DNA of 64,000 nucleotides from positions 1-64,000 of the forward strand of contig JACVZY010000033.1 of NCBI GenBank assembly GCA_014654705.1. Direction: 5' to 3'. The stretch is from Ignavibacteria bacterium. GTDB taxonomy: Bacteria; Bacteroidota; Ignavibacteria; Kapaibacteriales; UBA4661. The notes below the pieces were generated by a model. It made no database searches. It saw nothing but the letters and a program-made list of their open reading frames with translations, and had not been told where the DNA came from. The position numbers were made by a program, and so were the translations under genes. Positions 26,610 to 36,444 of this stretch are shown here, one piece after another. Every line of letters starts with the position of its first letter. Positions within the stretch are counted from its first letter, which is position 1.

Positions 26610-28115
26610 ATGAATACGATTCGCTTCATTCTCAATAACCACGAAATCACAACAACCGAACACCCCGCCACGACCGTGCTTGATTTTGTGCGGCGCTCGG
26701 CTCATCTGACGGGTACGAAAGAAGGCTGCCGCGAAGGAGACTGCGGCGCGTGTACGGTTTTGGTCGGAGAGCGCAAAGGTACGGACAGTACGGCATCGGT
26801 AGAATACATTTCCGCTAATTCTTGCCTGTTGCCGCTTGGCGATATGCAGGGCAAACACGTCGTTACGGTCGAAGGCATCACGCTTGCCGCACAAAGTGCC
26901 CCAAATAGCTCGCAGCCCTCATTAAATCTTGTTCAGCAAGCAATGGCTGACGAAGGTGGTGCGCAGTGCGGTTTTTGTACGCCCGGATTTATTGTTTCCA
27001 TGACGGGCTATTCGCTCACCGCACAGAATCTCACTTCTGAGGGCATGACCCAAGCAATAGACGGAAACGTCTGCCGATGCACGGGCTATGCGTCTATCAA
27101 ACGCGCCATAGACCGCGTTATTACCGAACTTGCGGATTCTCCACTTGCCGACTCTCCTTCCCACGATGAGCAGCGTATTTCGAGGCTCGTCCGTAAGCGG
27201 CTTTTGCCGGACTACTTTGTTGCAATTCCCGAGCGCCTTTCGGTACTTCAAGAGCGCATCAAGACTGATGTGGCGAATAATGGAGCGGGGCTGGTTCACA
27301 CAGCGAAATTTGCCATTGGCGGCGGAACGGATTTATTTGTCCAAAAGCCCGAAGCGCTCTTAAAATCTCACGTTCAGCTCTTGGGTTCGCCGCGAGCACC
27401 GATTATGCGCGTTCACGACGAAGACGGTTGGTGCGTGATGGATGCGCGAACGCCTGTGGCGGACGTTCTCGCTTCGCCGCTCGTTCAAAGCCACATCCCA
27501 CAAATGCAGAAGTTTCTCACGCTTTTTGCCTCTACTCCTATTCGCAACCGCGCCACGCTGGGCGGCAATATCAACAACGCCTCGCCAATTGGGGACATGA
27601 CTGCAATACTGCTTGCGCTAAATACCGAACTCACACTTCTGGCTCCCGATGGCACAGAACGGCGCGTTTTGCTGCGGAATTATTACAAAGGCTACAAAAC
27701 GCTTGACCGCAAGCCTGATGAAATCGTCGAGATGCTGCGTTTCAAGCTGCCCGACGACGACACCGTGTTCAATTACGAAAAAGTCTCGCGCCGTACTTAT
27801 TTGGATATTGCCAGCGTGAACACCGCATTGCAACTGCGTTTGAAAGAAGGCACGATTACAGAGGCACACGCTTCGGCGGGCGGCGTGGCGGCTATTCCGC
27901 TCTACCTTGCAGAAACCGTGTCGTACCTTATTGGCAAGCATATCTCAACGGAAACATTTCTCGAAGCTGCTTCTATCGCTGTTTCTGAAACGTCGCCAAT
28001 TTCGGATGCGCGCGGAAGCACTGATTACAAGCGGCTCCTGCTCAGGCAGCTTTTCTACGCACACGCTGTGAGTTTATTCCCCAAGAAACTAAATGTGGGT
28101 ACATTTGTCAGTTAA
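26610..28115 (+). CDS. xdhA: xanthine dehydrogenase small subunit (2x[2Fe-2S] and FAD)
   Basis: A 501-residue subunit of the XdhA type, joining an N-terminal ferredoxin-like part and a C-terminal FAD domain. The [2Fe-2S] ligands are in CREGDCGACTVLV and the SANSCLLPL region, the second cluster is in CGFCTPGF and CRCTGY, and FAD contacts are KFAIGGGTDLFVQ and NRATLGGNINNASPIGDM. The enzyme normally hydroxylates xanthine or hypoxanthine and needs a molybdopterin subunit (XdhB) of ~780 residues. No XdhB gene follows; instead there is a 370-bp stretch with palindromic repeats and then an unrelated lipoprotein gene. Confidence 0.93.
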   Translation: MNTIRFILNNHEITTTEHPATTVLDFVRRSAHLTGTKEGCREGDCGACTVLVGERKGTDSTASVEYISANSCLLPLGDMQGKHVVTVEGITLAAQSAPNSSQPSLNLVQQAMADEGGAQCGFCTPGFIVSMTGYSLTAQNLTSEGMTQAIDGNVCRCTGYASIKRAIDRVITELADSPLADSPSHDEQRISRLVRKRLLPDYFVAIPERLSVLQERIKTDVANNGAGLVHTAKFAIGGGTDLFVQKPEALLKSHVQLLGSPRAPIMRVHDEDGWCVMDARTPVADVLASPLVQSHIPQMQKFLTLFASTPIRNRATLGGNINNASPIGDMTAILLALNTELTLLAPDGTERRVLLRNYYKGYKTLDRKPDEIVEMLRFKLPDDDTVFNYEKVSRRTYLDIASVNTALQLRLKEGTITEAHASAGGVAAIPLYLAETVSYLIGKHISTETFLEAASIAVSETSPISDARGSTDYKRLLLRQLFYAHAVSLFPKKLNVGTFVS

Positions 28116-28130
28116 GCATCTGGACGGTAA

Positions 28131-28223
28131 TATCTTGGAACACAGACAGGAATGTCTGTGCTACCGAAGCCAGATTTTATGCCGTAGCACAGACATTTTT
28201 GTCTGTGTAGATAGTTCAAGATA
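28131..28223. repeat. palindromic REP/MITE-like element 1
   Basis: A 93-bp element with near-palindromic structure. The arms 28140-28164 and 28184-28208 (ACACAGACA-nnnn-TGTCTGTGCTAC and its complement) are 25 bp with two mismatches, and each arm is itself a small palindrome. The outer ends TATCTTGgAA and TTCAAGATA are also inverted. There is no coding potential. It lies just behind xdhA, in the gap to 28485. Confidence 0.8.
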
Positions 28224-28389
28224 ATTTCGTTCAATACCTTAGTATGGAATACCGCGTGATGCAGTGATGTAGCGTCGAATCAACCGTCTCCAGAGGCAAA
28301 TCCATTTTTCGCCGTGCTGTTCGCCGCTTTTTGCGTAGTTTTGTGCTGGCAAATTTTTACTTAGGCTGCTCAAAAACAAGTCGTCAAAT

Positions 28390-28450
28390 TGGAGCGCGAA
28401 CGGAAGTTCGCAAGCATTCAAACCTCTTGCGAACTTCCGTTCGCACTCCA
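28390..28450. repeat. palindromic REP-like element 2
   Basis: Two 25-nt arms (28390-28414 and 28426-28450) pair with a single mismatch around an 11-nt loop. The core GAACGGAAGTTC is itself palindromic. The sequence is unrelated to element 1, which lies 170 bp upstream in the same gap. No T-run follows, so this is not a standard terminator. The gene after it starts at 28486. Confidence 0.8.
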
Positions 28451-28485
28451 GCATTTATTATGCCATCAATCCCAACCTACACAGT

Positions 28486-29283
28486 ATGCGTTTTCTCGTT
28501 CACTTCATCGCCCTGTACCTCCTTGTTGCCTTGAGTTCATGCGCTGCACAGCAAACGATGAACACTCTTGACCGCACTGCACTCAGCGAATACGCATTTG
28601 GTTTGCCGGAGTATGGCTCTTCGCAAGGCGCACCGGAGCGGCTTCTCTGGGCAACGCAATACTACGTTCATTATGCAGAAGCCACCAACGCCAATGGTCA
28701 TGCGCTTTTGGATATGAACGGTCATAGTTTTGGTGTGAACCTCAGCGAGTCTGACTGGTGTTTTGGTGCAGTGGAAGGAACGATTCAGGTAAAAGACTCG
28801 TCCGGCAGAGTGCGCACCTACAACTACGCAGGGCGCGGCAAGGATTTGCAGGTAGATTGTGCGAAATACTTCAAAGGACCGCTCATCAAGCCTGAAGCTA
28901 TCGGGCGGACACGCTATACCTACGCGCGGGGCGAGTTTGGTGATGGGGTAAAAGGGCTTATTCTCGTACCGTTTCGCACGATTGCCGTGGACACTACGAC
29001 GTATCCGATTGGGACTGTTCTCTACATTCCTTCCGCACGGGGGCTTGAAATAGAACTTCCGTCCGGCAAAAAAGTGCTGCATGACGGCTATTTCTTTGCG
29101 GGCGACATTGGCGGCGCAATCAAAGGCAACCACATTGACGTATTTACAGGTGTTTATCGCAAAAATCCATTCCCGAAAGTCGTGCAAAGCAAATCCAGTG
29201 CGACCTTTGGGGCAATGACGGTAAGCGATAGACGATTCATTGAGATTTTACGCGGCTTGCACGAATACCAAGAAAAGAAATAA
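28486..29283 (+). CDS. 3D-domain lipoprotein (MltA/RlpA-like fold)
   Basis: A 265-residue lipoprotein with signal MRFLVHFIALYLLVALSSC, lipobox LSSC and acylated Cys at residue 19. The C-terminal 3D domain shows GTVLYIPSARGLEI and DGYFFAGDIGGAIKGNHID, with the Asp residues that define this double-psi barrel. In MltA this domain is part of a lytic transglycosylase acting on peptidoglycan; here the rest of MltA is absent, so hydrolytic activity is possible but unproven. It probably acts at the outer membrane or periplasm. Confidence 0.82.
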   Translation: MRFLVHFIALYLLVALSSCAAQQTMNTLDRTALSEYAFGLPEYGSSQGAPERLLWATQYYVHYAEATNANGHALLDMNGHSFGVNLSESDWCFGAVEGTIQVKDSSGRVRTYNYAGRGKDLQVDCAKYFKGPLIKPEAIGRTRYTYARGEFGDGVKGLILVPFRTIAVDTTTYPIGTVLYIPSARGLEIELPSGKKVLHDGYFFAGDIGGAIKGNHIDVFTGVYRKNPFPKVVQSKSSATFGAMTVSDRRFIEILRGLHEYQEKK

Positions 29284-29385
29284 TGAATGGCAGCAAAATA
29301 AGTAAATAAAGTTCCTCGGCTTTGGTACACCGAAGAAGATTGTGCTCTTATTTTTGAACCATTCCTAATCATCACTCAGTCAGTT

Positions 29386-31776
29386 ATGTCCAAACTCATT
29401 CTTAAACCTCTCGACCAGCAAGCGCCTGCAAATACGCCACTTGCGCAAGCAAGTTCGTACAGCGCTATTCTGGATGGACTGAACCCCACGCAACGCGAGG
29501 CGGCAGCTGTTATCAACGGACCACTGCTCATACTGGCGGGTGCGGGCAGCGGCAAGACGCGCGTGCTGACCTACCGCATTGCCTACATGATTGAAAAAGG
29601 CGTGCAGCCGTGGAATATCCTTGCGCTTACCTTCACGAACAAGGCTGCGGGCGAGATGCAAGAGCGTATCGCTGCGCTTGTGGGCGAGGATAAGGCGCGG
29701 CGTATTTGGGCGGGAACGTTTCACTCCGTCTTTGCGCGGATTCTACGGCGCGAAGCGGAGCAAATCGGCTTTACGTCTGCTTTCTCCATCTACGATGCCG
29801 ATGATTCCTTGTCGGTCATCAAAGCAATTATGAATGGGCTTGGTATATCGCAGCAAAATTATAACCCCACCGCCGTGCGTGGTGCTATTTCCAGCGCAAA
29901 AAATAAAATGCTCTCGTGGCAGGAATATCAGCGCGAAGCCGGTTCGCTCTTTGAGAAACAAGTCGGCATGATTTACAAAGACTACGAAAAGCGACTTGCC
30001 AAAAACAACGCAATGGATTTCGATGATTTGCTGCTGAATATGATTCGCCTCTTGCGGAACAACGCCGGAGCGCTGGAGCGCTACCAAGACCAGTTTCGCT
30101 ATATTCTCATTGATGAATACCAAGACACCAACAAGGCGCAATACGAAGTAGTGAATCTGCTTGCCCGCAAGTACCGCAACATCTGCGTCGTTGGCGACGA
30201 CGCGCAGAGCATTTACAAGTGGCGCGGCGCGGATATTCGCAACATTCTTGATTTTGAGCGGGATTACGCCGATGCGAACGTAGTGCGTCTGGAGCAAAAT
30301 TACCGCTCGACGAAAGTGATTCTGGAAGCGGCAAATGACGTAATTAACCGCAACAGCCGCCAAATCAAGAAAGCGCTGTGGACAGATAATGCAGAAGGCG
30401 CAAAAATCCAACTTTTGCGCTGCCGCGACGACCGCGAAGAAGCTGAAATTATCGCCCGTACAGCCAAGAACGGGCAAGCCAAGCACGGACGCAGTCTTGA
30501 GGACTATGCTGTGCTTTACCGCACCAATGCTCAATCGCAGGCAATTGAGGACGCACTTCGTCGTGAGAATATTCCGTATCTGATTGTAGGCGGGGTGTCG
30601 TTCTACAAGCGCAAGGAAGTCAAGGACACCATTGCATACCTGCGGGCAGTTGTCAATCCGCAGGATGATGAAAGTTTGCTCCGCATTGTGAACGAACCGC
30701 CGCGTGGGCTTGGCAAGACTTCCATCGACCATTTGCAGCAGTTTGCCGAAGCGAGTAATCTCTCGCTTTTGGAGGCATTTCAGCAAGCCGAGCAGGTAGA
30801 AGCACTGCAAAAACGCGCTCAGACAGCTGCACAGGGCTTCGCAACAATTCTCCAACGCGCAGCCTCGCACCAAAGCGCCGCCCGCGCCGATGAAGTCGCC
30901 AAAATGCTTATGGAATCAAGCGGCTTGCTCAAAATGTATGAAGACGACGGCTCAGAAGAAGCACTCGACCGGTGGAACAACATTCAGCGCGTTCTCTCGC
31001 ACTTGGCGGAATACTGCGAGCGCCGTGCCGCCGAAGGCGAAAGCGCCACGCTTGAGCAGTATTTGCAAGAAATAGCACTCATTGCCGATATTGACGTGAT
31101 GAAGGCAGGCGGGAAGCACGTTACGCTGATGACGATTCATTCCGCCAAAGGGCTGGAGTTTCCGGTGGTGTTTATTGCCGGTATGGAGCGGGGCTTGTTC
31201 CCCGGCACTCGTGCCGAGCAGCAGCAAGACGAAATGGAAGAAGAACGTCGTCTTTTCTACGTCGGCATTACCCGCGCCGAAGAGCAGCTGTATCTGACGC
31301 ACACCGAAAAGCGCTACCGCTTTGGCGAACTTACCTACCCGCTTCCCTCGCCATTTCTGAGCGAAATCCGTGCGGAGTTGCTTGAGCACGGCGGCACCAG
31401 TATTCAGAGTCGCTTTAGTTCGGGAACAAATGTGGGTGCGGCTTCCCAAGGCAGAACGTACCAGTCTTCCAGTCATTCGTCAACGCAATCACAAACCAGA
31501 GGGATGTCCTATTGGCAGAAGCCCGCCGAAGCAGCACCGAAGCGCGATTTTGACGATATCCCCGCAGAAGAAAACTACTCGCAAGCCTCACCGGATGACT
31601 CTTTTGACGATATTCCACTCCGCGTCGGCTCTCGCGTTCGGCATCAGATGTTTGGCGACGGAAAAGTTGCCAAGCTCACCGGAGCAGACGAAACGTCGCA
31701 AGTGGAAGTAGATTTTGCCAGCGTCGGACGAAAGAAACTGGTACTGAAATTTGCTAAACTAACCGTTTTGTCGTGA
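29386..31776 (+). CDS. pcrA: ATP-dependent DNA helicase PcrA/UvrD
   Basis: A 796-residue superfamily 1A 3'-5' helicase for excision repair and for clearing proteins from DNA. Motifs include LNPTQREAAAVINGPLLI, the Walker A motif AGAGSGKTR near residue 51, LTFTNKAAGEMQERI, YILIDEYQDTN, CVVGDDAQSIYKWRGAD, LEQNYRST, VTLMTIHSAKGLEFPVV and YVGITRAEEQLYLTH. The C-terminal ~55 residues carry the Tudor-like RVRHQMFGDGKVAKL...VEVDF segment that binds RNA polymerase in PcrA. Start ATG 29386. Confidence 0.96.
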   Translation: MSKLILKPLDQQAPANTPLAQASSYSAILDGLNPTQREAAAVINGPLLILAGAGSGKTRVLTYRIAYMIEKGVQPWNILALTFTNKAAGEMQERIAALVGEDKARRIWAGTFHSVFARILRREAEQIGFTSAFSIYDADDSLSVIKAIMNGLGISQQNYNPTAVRGAISSAKNKMLSWQEYQREAGSLFEKQVGMIYKDYEKRLAKNNAMDFDDLLLNMIRLLRNNAGALERYQDQFRYILIDEYQDTNKAQYEVVNLLARKYRNICVVGDDAQSIYKWRGADIRNILDFERDYADANVVRLEQNYRSTKVILEAANDVINRNSRQIKKALWTDNAEGAKIQLLRCRDDREEAEIIARTAKNGQAKHGRSLEDYAVLYRTNAQSQAIEDALRRENIPYLIVGGVSFYKRKEVKDTIAYLRAVVNPQDDESLLRIVNEPPRGLGKTSIDHLQQFAEASNLSLLEAFQQAEQVEALQKRAQTAAQGFATILQRAASHQSAARADEVAKMLMESSGLLKMYEDDGSEEALDRWNNIQRVLSHLAEYCERRAAEGESATLEQYLQEIALIADIDVMKAGGKHVTLMTIHSAKGLEFPVVFIAGMERGLFPGTRAEQQQDEMEEERRLFYVGITRAEEQLYLTHTEKRYRFGELTYPLPSPFLSEIRAELLEHGGTSIQSRFSSGTNVGAASQGRTYQSSSHSSTQSQTRGMSYWQKPAEAAPKRDFDDIPAEENYSQASPDDSFDDIPLRVGSRVRHQMFGDGKVAKLTGADETSQVEVDFASVGRKKLVLKFAKLTVLS

Positions 31777-33206
31777 ACATGAACGAGCGCTTAAACGCAC
31801 TATCACTATCATTACCACGCCCACAGACCGATGCCGTGCTGCTGTCCTTGCTGGCAGCGTCGGCTTCAGCCGTGGCAATTCTCATTGACCCGCTTGCTGC
31901 TTTAGCAGTGGTGCTGCTTCCGGCGCTTGTGCTGGTCGTTATGCTTTTTGTGCGGTACCCGCGCATTTGGCTCTATACGGGCGCTGTGGTGAATTACTTT
32001 TGGATTTCGTCAGGCAAAGGCGATACAGACATAACGATAGCGGAATATGCCCTCGTTGCGTTTTACATTGGCGGGCTATGGATTTGGCTCTTTGCTATGG
32101 TATGTATCAAGCGCAAACGCATCGTGCGGAACATTGCCGATAGAGTCTTGCTTATTGCTATCGGAGCAGCTTCGGTAACGATTGTGCTGGCGCTTGCGAA
32201 CGACGAATCCTCGCCACTCAACTGGCTACGTGAGTATCTGCTCTTTTCCATGATGCTCTATTATTTCCCATGGCGTGAGCATTTTACCGAACGCAAGCAT
32301 ATTCTCACGTTCTTGACCATAACGGCAGGTGTTTTTATCTATATCGGTGTGATGAACCTTTGGCAATATGTCAAGGCTGCGTCGAATATTCTCTATGCTT
32401 TCGAGGTTTGGTCTTCTCGCAAAACACTTAATACGCACGTTTTTCTCTGTGCCATGATTATGTGTTTTATGGGCACATTTTTTTCCGGTACTCGCAAGGC
32501 ACGCATGGGAATGCTGATACTCACAGCGTTTTATACGCTGGTGGTGGTGGTGAGCTTCTCGCGTGGATTTTGGATTTCCGGGGTCGTTGGCATCGTAGCG
32601 ACGCTGTGGATTCTCGACAAACGTAAAGTGTTGATGTTCGCCTTGTATGGCGTGGTGGGCGCTATTATTTTTGTTTCTGTCGTCCAGCTGATGTTTCCTG
32701 AGCGAGCAGAACTCATTCTCAAGGTACTTCAGGCACGTCTTGCCTCGTCAACGGCAGGAACTCAAGATTTATCCGTCTTGTCTCGCGTATATGAAACAAG
32801 GGTTATCTTGGACACCATAGCTCGCTACACGATTGGTGGCGCAGGCTTAGGAGCGACGATTGTTATTTATGATCCCCTCATCAAAAGTTTCACGCGAGTC
32901 GGTTTTATTCATAACGGTTATCTGTACATTTGGATGAAACTGGGCTTGCCCTTCTTTTTGGCGTTTTATTTTGTTTGGTTCTACACGATGCGTCGTGCAT
33001 ACATTGTCGCACGAAAAGCAACCGAACCATTGTACCGTATTTTTGCCGGTGCTGCATTTGGGTCGTTAGTGGCTTTTTCACTTCTCAACGTTACCAGCGC
33101 AATTCCGGAAGTACGTGTTGGTTTTTATTGTTTGTCGGTGTTATTTCTGGCAATAAGTTACGCCGAAGCACCGCCGGAAGGTCATCGTTTAAGCATCACA
33201 TCGTAA
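31773..33206 (+). CDS. O-antigen ligase/polymerase-like (Wzy/WaaL) membrane protein
   Basis: A 477-residue multi-pass membrane protein with about ten helices and the O-antigen ligase-type pattern. It has a large periplasmic loop around residues 310-370 (SRVYETRVILDTIARYTIGGAGLGAT ... HNGYLYIWMKLGLPFF), the part that usually carries the essential Arg/His. The start GTG 31773 overlaps the pcrA stop in GTGA; ATG 31779 is the alternative. It heads a polysaccharide gene cluster of GT2 and GT39-type genes. It would join or ligate lipid-linked glycans outside the membrane. Confidence 0.8.
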   Translation: MNMNERLNALSLSLPRPQTDAVLLSLLAASASAVAILIDPLAALAVVLLPALVLVVMLFVRYPRIWLYTGAVVNYFWISSGKGDTDITIAEYALVAFYIGGLWIWLFAMVCIKRKRIVRNIADRVLLIAIGAASVTIVLALANDESSPLNWLREYLLFSMMLYYFPWREHFTERKHILTFLTITAGVFIYIGVMNLWQYVKAASNILYAFEVWSSRKTLNTHVFLCAMIMCFMGTFFSGTRKARMGMLILTAFYTLVVVVSFSRGFWISGVVGIVATLWILDKRKVLMFALYGVVGAIIFVSVVQLMFPERAELILKVLQARLASSTAGTQDLSVLSRVYETRVILDTIARYTIGGAGLGATIVIYDPLIKSFTRVGFIHNGYLYIWMKLGLPFFLAFYFVWFYTMRRAYIVARKATEPLYRIFAGAAFGSLVAFSLLNVTSAIPEVRVGFYCLSVLFLAISYAEAPPEGHRLSITS

Positions 33207-33222
33207 TTTTTCTCCATTCTTT

Positions 33223-34200
33223 GTGTCGCCGTTTCGCACCGGTTCGCTCACTTTTTCTGCTGCTTCTGTGGTTCCAATAGTATCCATTATCATCGTCAGC
33301 TACAACGTCGCCGCTATTATGCGCGATTGCCTCCTTTCCATTGCCAAAGAAACGACCGCAGCGCACGAAATTATCATCGTTGACAATGCTTCGACCGATG
33401 ATTCTTGTGCAATGGTGGAACGTGAATTTCCTCAGGTGCGGCTTATTCGCAATGAAGAGAATCAAGGATTTGCTAAAGCGAATAATCAGGGCTTGCGCGA
33501 GGCAAAAGGCGAATTTGTCCTCTTTCTCAATCCCGATACCGTCATTCTGAACAGCGCCATTGATAGAATGCTCGATTTCCTGCGCCCACGACAGGAACTT
33601 GGCGTTATCGGTCCGCACACCTTCAACGCGGACGGCATAACGACACAAGCCACTGCCTTGCGCCATCCGACGCTCCTTCGCGCATTTCACGCCTATATTC
33701 CGCTCTGGCGACTTGTACCGGTGTGGCAGCCCGCGCTTTTAGGCGAATATGTTCCCGCGTCGTCGGGGGCGGTAGAAATTGTCAAAGGTTCGTGTATGCT
33801 CATGCGGACGCAGCTTGCGCGGGAAATTGGCGGCATGAACGAATTGTATTTTATGTACTCAGAGGAAATTGACCTCTGCGAGGCAGTTCGTGGGCGTGGT
33901 CTGGCGGTGTATTATTATTCTGAGGCAAGTATTATTCATCTTGGTGGCGCATCCACCGAAGCGGTTTCCGACGCTATGACTGTTCATTTGCATCGCAGCA
34001 TGAAGAAATTTTTTGCCCGTGCCTATCATGACTCTTTTCCGGCGCTTCAGGCATTGCGCGGAATTCTTTTTTTTGGTAGTTTGTGGCGGTTGTCTGTGTG
34101 GAAGTGTCTGGAACTCCTAGGTATCAAGGCAGAAGAAGCTCGTTCTAAACAAGGTAATCACAAGGCTCTTCTTCGATGGCTCGCGAGGGAGTATTCGTAA
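33223..34200 (+). CDS. glycosyltransferase family 2 (rhamnosyltransferase-like)
   Basis: A 325-residue GT-A enzyme starting at GTG 33223. The donor-binding pattern is VSIIIVSYN, IIIVDNASTDDS and EFVLFLNPDTVI (DxD variant NPDT), with KGSCMLMRTQLAREIGGMNE and FMYSEEIDLCEAVRGRG as the acceptor/catalytic ED segment. Such enzymes add rhamnose or a related sugar in O-antigen or exopolysaccharide building. It lies 16 bp after the Wzy-like gene. Confidence 0.88.
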   Translation: MSPFRTGSLTFSAASVVPIVSIIIVSYNVAAIMRDCLLSIAKETTAAHEIIIVDNASTDDSCAMVEREFPQVRLIRNEENQGFAKANNQGLREAKGEFVLFLNPDTVILNSAIDRMLDFLRPRQELGVIGPHTFNADGITTQATALRHPTLLRAFHAYIPLWRLVPVWQPALLGEYVPASSGAVEIVKGSCMLMRTQLAREIGGMNELYFMYSEEIDLCEAVRGRGLAVYYYSEASIIHLGGASTEAVSDAMTVHLHRSMKKFFARAYHDSFPALQALRGILFFGSLWRLSVWKCLELLGIKAEEARSKQGNHKALLRWLAREYS

Positions 34201-34250
34201 TTTAATTGTTGTTTTTCACTGTGGAGTTTTTTAGCGGAAGGAATGCTTCT

Positions 34251-36347
34251 ATGGCATGGCATAACATTGCATTTATCAATCACTGTTTCGATACTGTACG
34301 AAAACTATTCATTGACATTGCGGGATTGTATGCAACTTTCGCCCTTGTTGTAATTCTCTCCTCTCTCGCTACTGCACAGCAGCAACAATGGTACCCTTCT
34401 CGGGTTTCGCAATGGGATGCCTTTGAAGCCGTAAAAACAGCACAGTTTGCCTACACTAATCCTATTGATAGCGTTGAGTGGGTAGCCACATTCACAAGCC
34501 CAAGCGGTCTGTCGTATCGGCAAATTGGTTTTTGGGATGGCGGAAAAGTCTGGAAAGTACGCTTCCGCCCGAATGAACTCGGTAAATGGCAGTTCCGTGT
34601 GCTGTGCAATAAGACACAAGATGAAAATTTGCATTGGGTTGGAGGAGAATTTGAATGTATGCCTGGGGACACAGCTAATCCTTTACTCAAGCATGGATAT
34701 TTGAAGAAAAGTGCCAATAACCGCTATTTTACTTACAACGACGGAACGCCATTTTTCTGGATGGGCGATAACGTTTGGGCAATTTCTAATCGAGCTACTT
34801 TGAGCGAGCTGGAACACTATCTGAAAGACCGCTCACAAAAACGATTTAATGTTATCACAGCCCAAGCAACAGGCTGTTATGCGCTTGATGGGGAGTTTGG
34901 TAAAAATCGTAACGGAGAATCACAATTTATCAATGATGATTATGACTTTCCCAATCCGGCATATTTTCGCCTTATTGACTCTATGGCAGCGACAATCAAT
35001 CAGAAAGGAATGTTATTGCTTTTCAATCTGGTGTGGACATCGGTACACTCACAAGTACATCGTCCTGATGTAACATGGAAATTACTCTCTCCGAAGCAAT
35101 GCGCACGCCTTGCCAGATACATTGCCTCACGATTAGCAGCCTATCATGCTGTTTGGCTTGTTGGCGCTGACGATGACGACAAGTCAGAAGCAGAAAAAAA
35201 TTGTATTCGCGCAATGGCGCTTGCTGTGAAGGAATCGGATGCGATGAATAATTTGACATCGCACCACCCACGCGGTTGGACGACGACATTTGACTCTTTC
35301 CCCTTCGATACATGGCTTGACTTCCATTGTGTGCAGGCTTCGCACGACATTGGTGGTCTGCATGGTGCATATAACCTTGTTGCTCCACTCTATTACACAA
35401 CACCTGTCAAACCATTTTTTGACGAAGAAGCTGCTTTTGAGGATATAACCGATGCTTTCTGGCTTAATGATTCGACACGCCCGAAGTTGGATGATTATCA
35501 CGTCCGCAAAGCTCATTATTACGGCATTTTCGCAGGTTCTTTTGGTGTTAATTATGGTGCAGACGGACTTTGGCAGTGGGCGATACCAAACCGAAAATTG
35601 CCAGGTGGTATTATTGTTTCGCGCTTGTCGTGGGATAAAGCATTAGAGCTAAAAGGCTCTTCCCAAATGCAGTATCTACGTGGCATCATGGAATCTTTAC
35701 CTTGGTATCGCATGAAGCCGTTTAATGGTGTGGTACAAGACGCAAAAACATTAGAGCCGGACGGCAAGACCCCCAAGATCGTTAGTATGATTCGAGACGA
35801 TAACCAAATCGCGGTCTTTTACGCACCCAATAATCCTTTGTTTCAAGTCAATATACCATCCATACCGCAGAACGTAGCCGTTTCTTGGTATAATCCACGT
35901 ATTGGTACATTCGTCAAAACCGATACGGTTACTCACAGTGGGACACTAACATTGCAGCGACCACCAACGCCAAGTACTCCTAAAGACACGCTTGATTGGC
36001 TTGTGCATATTCGCGCCATTGCTCCATCGCCAAGTATCATACAGCCGACAGCTCCACTACAGACAATACTAATGATACAGTCAACATTTCCCAATCCTGC
36101 CTCATTCAAAGATGCCGTTACAATTTCGTTCATTGCAAACCGAAGTAATATGGAGCCAGCAAAAATAACAGTAATTGATGTTCTCGGCAGAGTTGTGTTT
36201 CGTGATGAAATAGCCTCGGTATCTCAGGGAGCAAATACATACATTCTGAGCAGCACAATTACTTCACGCTTTGCACAAGGGCTGTATAGCGTTGTCATTC
36301 AGTCCGGCACGGAAAAAGCCTCAAGTTTTATTTCGTACCAGCATTAA
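34251..36347 (+). CDS. secreted DUF5060/DUF4038 glycoside hydrolase with T9SS sorting domain
   Basis: A 698-residue secreted enzyme. ATG 34251 with GGAAGGA upstream is preferred over the TTG 45 nt before it. A signal peptide or anchor region precedes a DUF5060 beta-sandwich ([10 protein letters not shown] ... [12 protein letters not shown]). It is followed by a DUF4038-type TIM barrel ([28 protein letters not shown], later EEAAFED and WQWAIPN) related to putative apiosidase/endoglucanase-like enzymes. The C-terminus has [17 protein letters not shown] and [12 protein letters not shown], the pattern of the type IX secretion type A sorting domain. It is therefore likely exported across the outer membrane. 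It sits in the glycan cluster. Confidence 0.82.
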   Translation: MAWHNIAFINHCFDTVRKLFIDIAGLYATFALVVILSSLATAQQQQWYPSRVSQWDAFEAVKTAQFAYTNPIDSVEWVATFTSPSGLSYRQIGFWDGGKVWKVRFRPNELGKWQFRVLCNKTQDENLHWVGGEFECMPGDTANPLLKHGYLKKSANNRYFTYNDGTPFFWMGDNVWAISNRATLSELEHYLKDRSQKRFNVITAQATGCYALDGEFGKNRNGESQFINDDYDFPNPAYFRLIDSMAATINQKGMLLLFNLVWTSVHSQVHRPDVTWKLLSPKQCARLARYIASRLAAYHAVWLVGADDDDKSEAEKNCIRAMALAVKESDAMNNLTSHHPRGWTTTFDSFPFDTWLDFHCVQASHDIGGLHGAYNLVAPLYYTTPVKPFFDEEAAFEDITDAFWLNDSTRPKLDDYHVRKAHYYGIFAGSFGVNYGADGLWQWAIPNRKLPGGIIVSRLSWDKALELKGSSQMQYLRGIMESLPWYRMKPFNGVVQDAKTLEPDGKTPKIVSMIRDDNQIAVFYAPNNPLFQVNIPSIPQNVAVSWYNPRIGTFVKTDTVTHSGTLTLQRPPTPSTPKDTLDWLVHIRAIAPSPSIIQPTAPLQTILMIQSTFPNPASFKDAVTISFIANRSNMEPAKITVIDVLGRVVFRDEIASVSQGANTYILSSTITSRFAQGLYSVVIQSGTEKASSFISYQH

Positions 36348-36444
36348 GAAATTTCACACAACCGGCTCAATTAATCCAGTCTTTTTCGTTGTTGCATTAT
36401 ATCTGTTCGCTATAAAACATATTCTTTATTTTCCTTTTCTCCCT

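Noticed and set aside
28116-28485. CRISPR array or tRNA cluster in the repeat-rich gap behind xdhA
   Set aside because: The repeats are inverted hairpins of two unrelated sequences, with no direct repeat-spacer periodicity and no cloverleaf or TPsiC-like box.
29300-29385. Promoter TATTTTTG upstream of pcrA
   Set aside because: The only candidate TTG lies 24 nt upstream, outside the 19-21 nt range seen for the better promoters.
29743-30873. Minus-strand ORF of 376 residues within pcrA
   Set aside because: Antisense shadow of the conserved helicase motifs; no ribosome-binding site and no recognisable domain.
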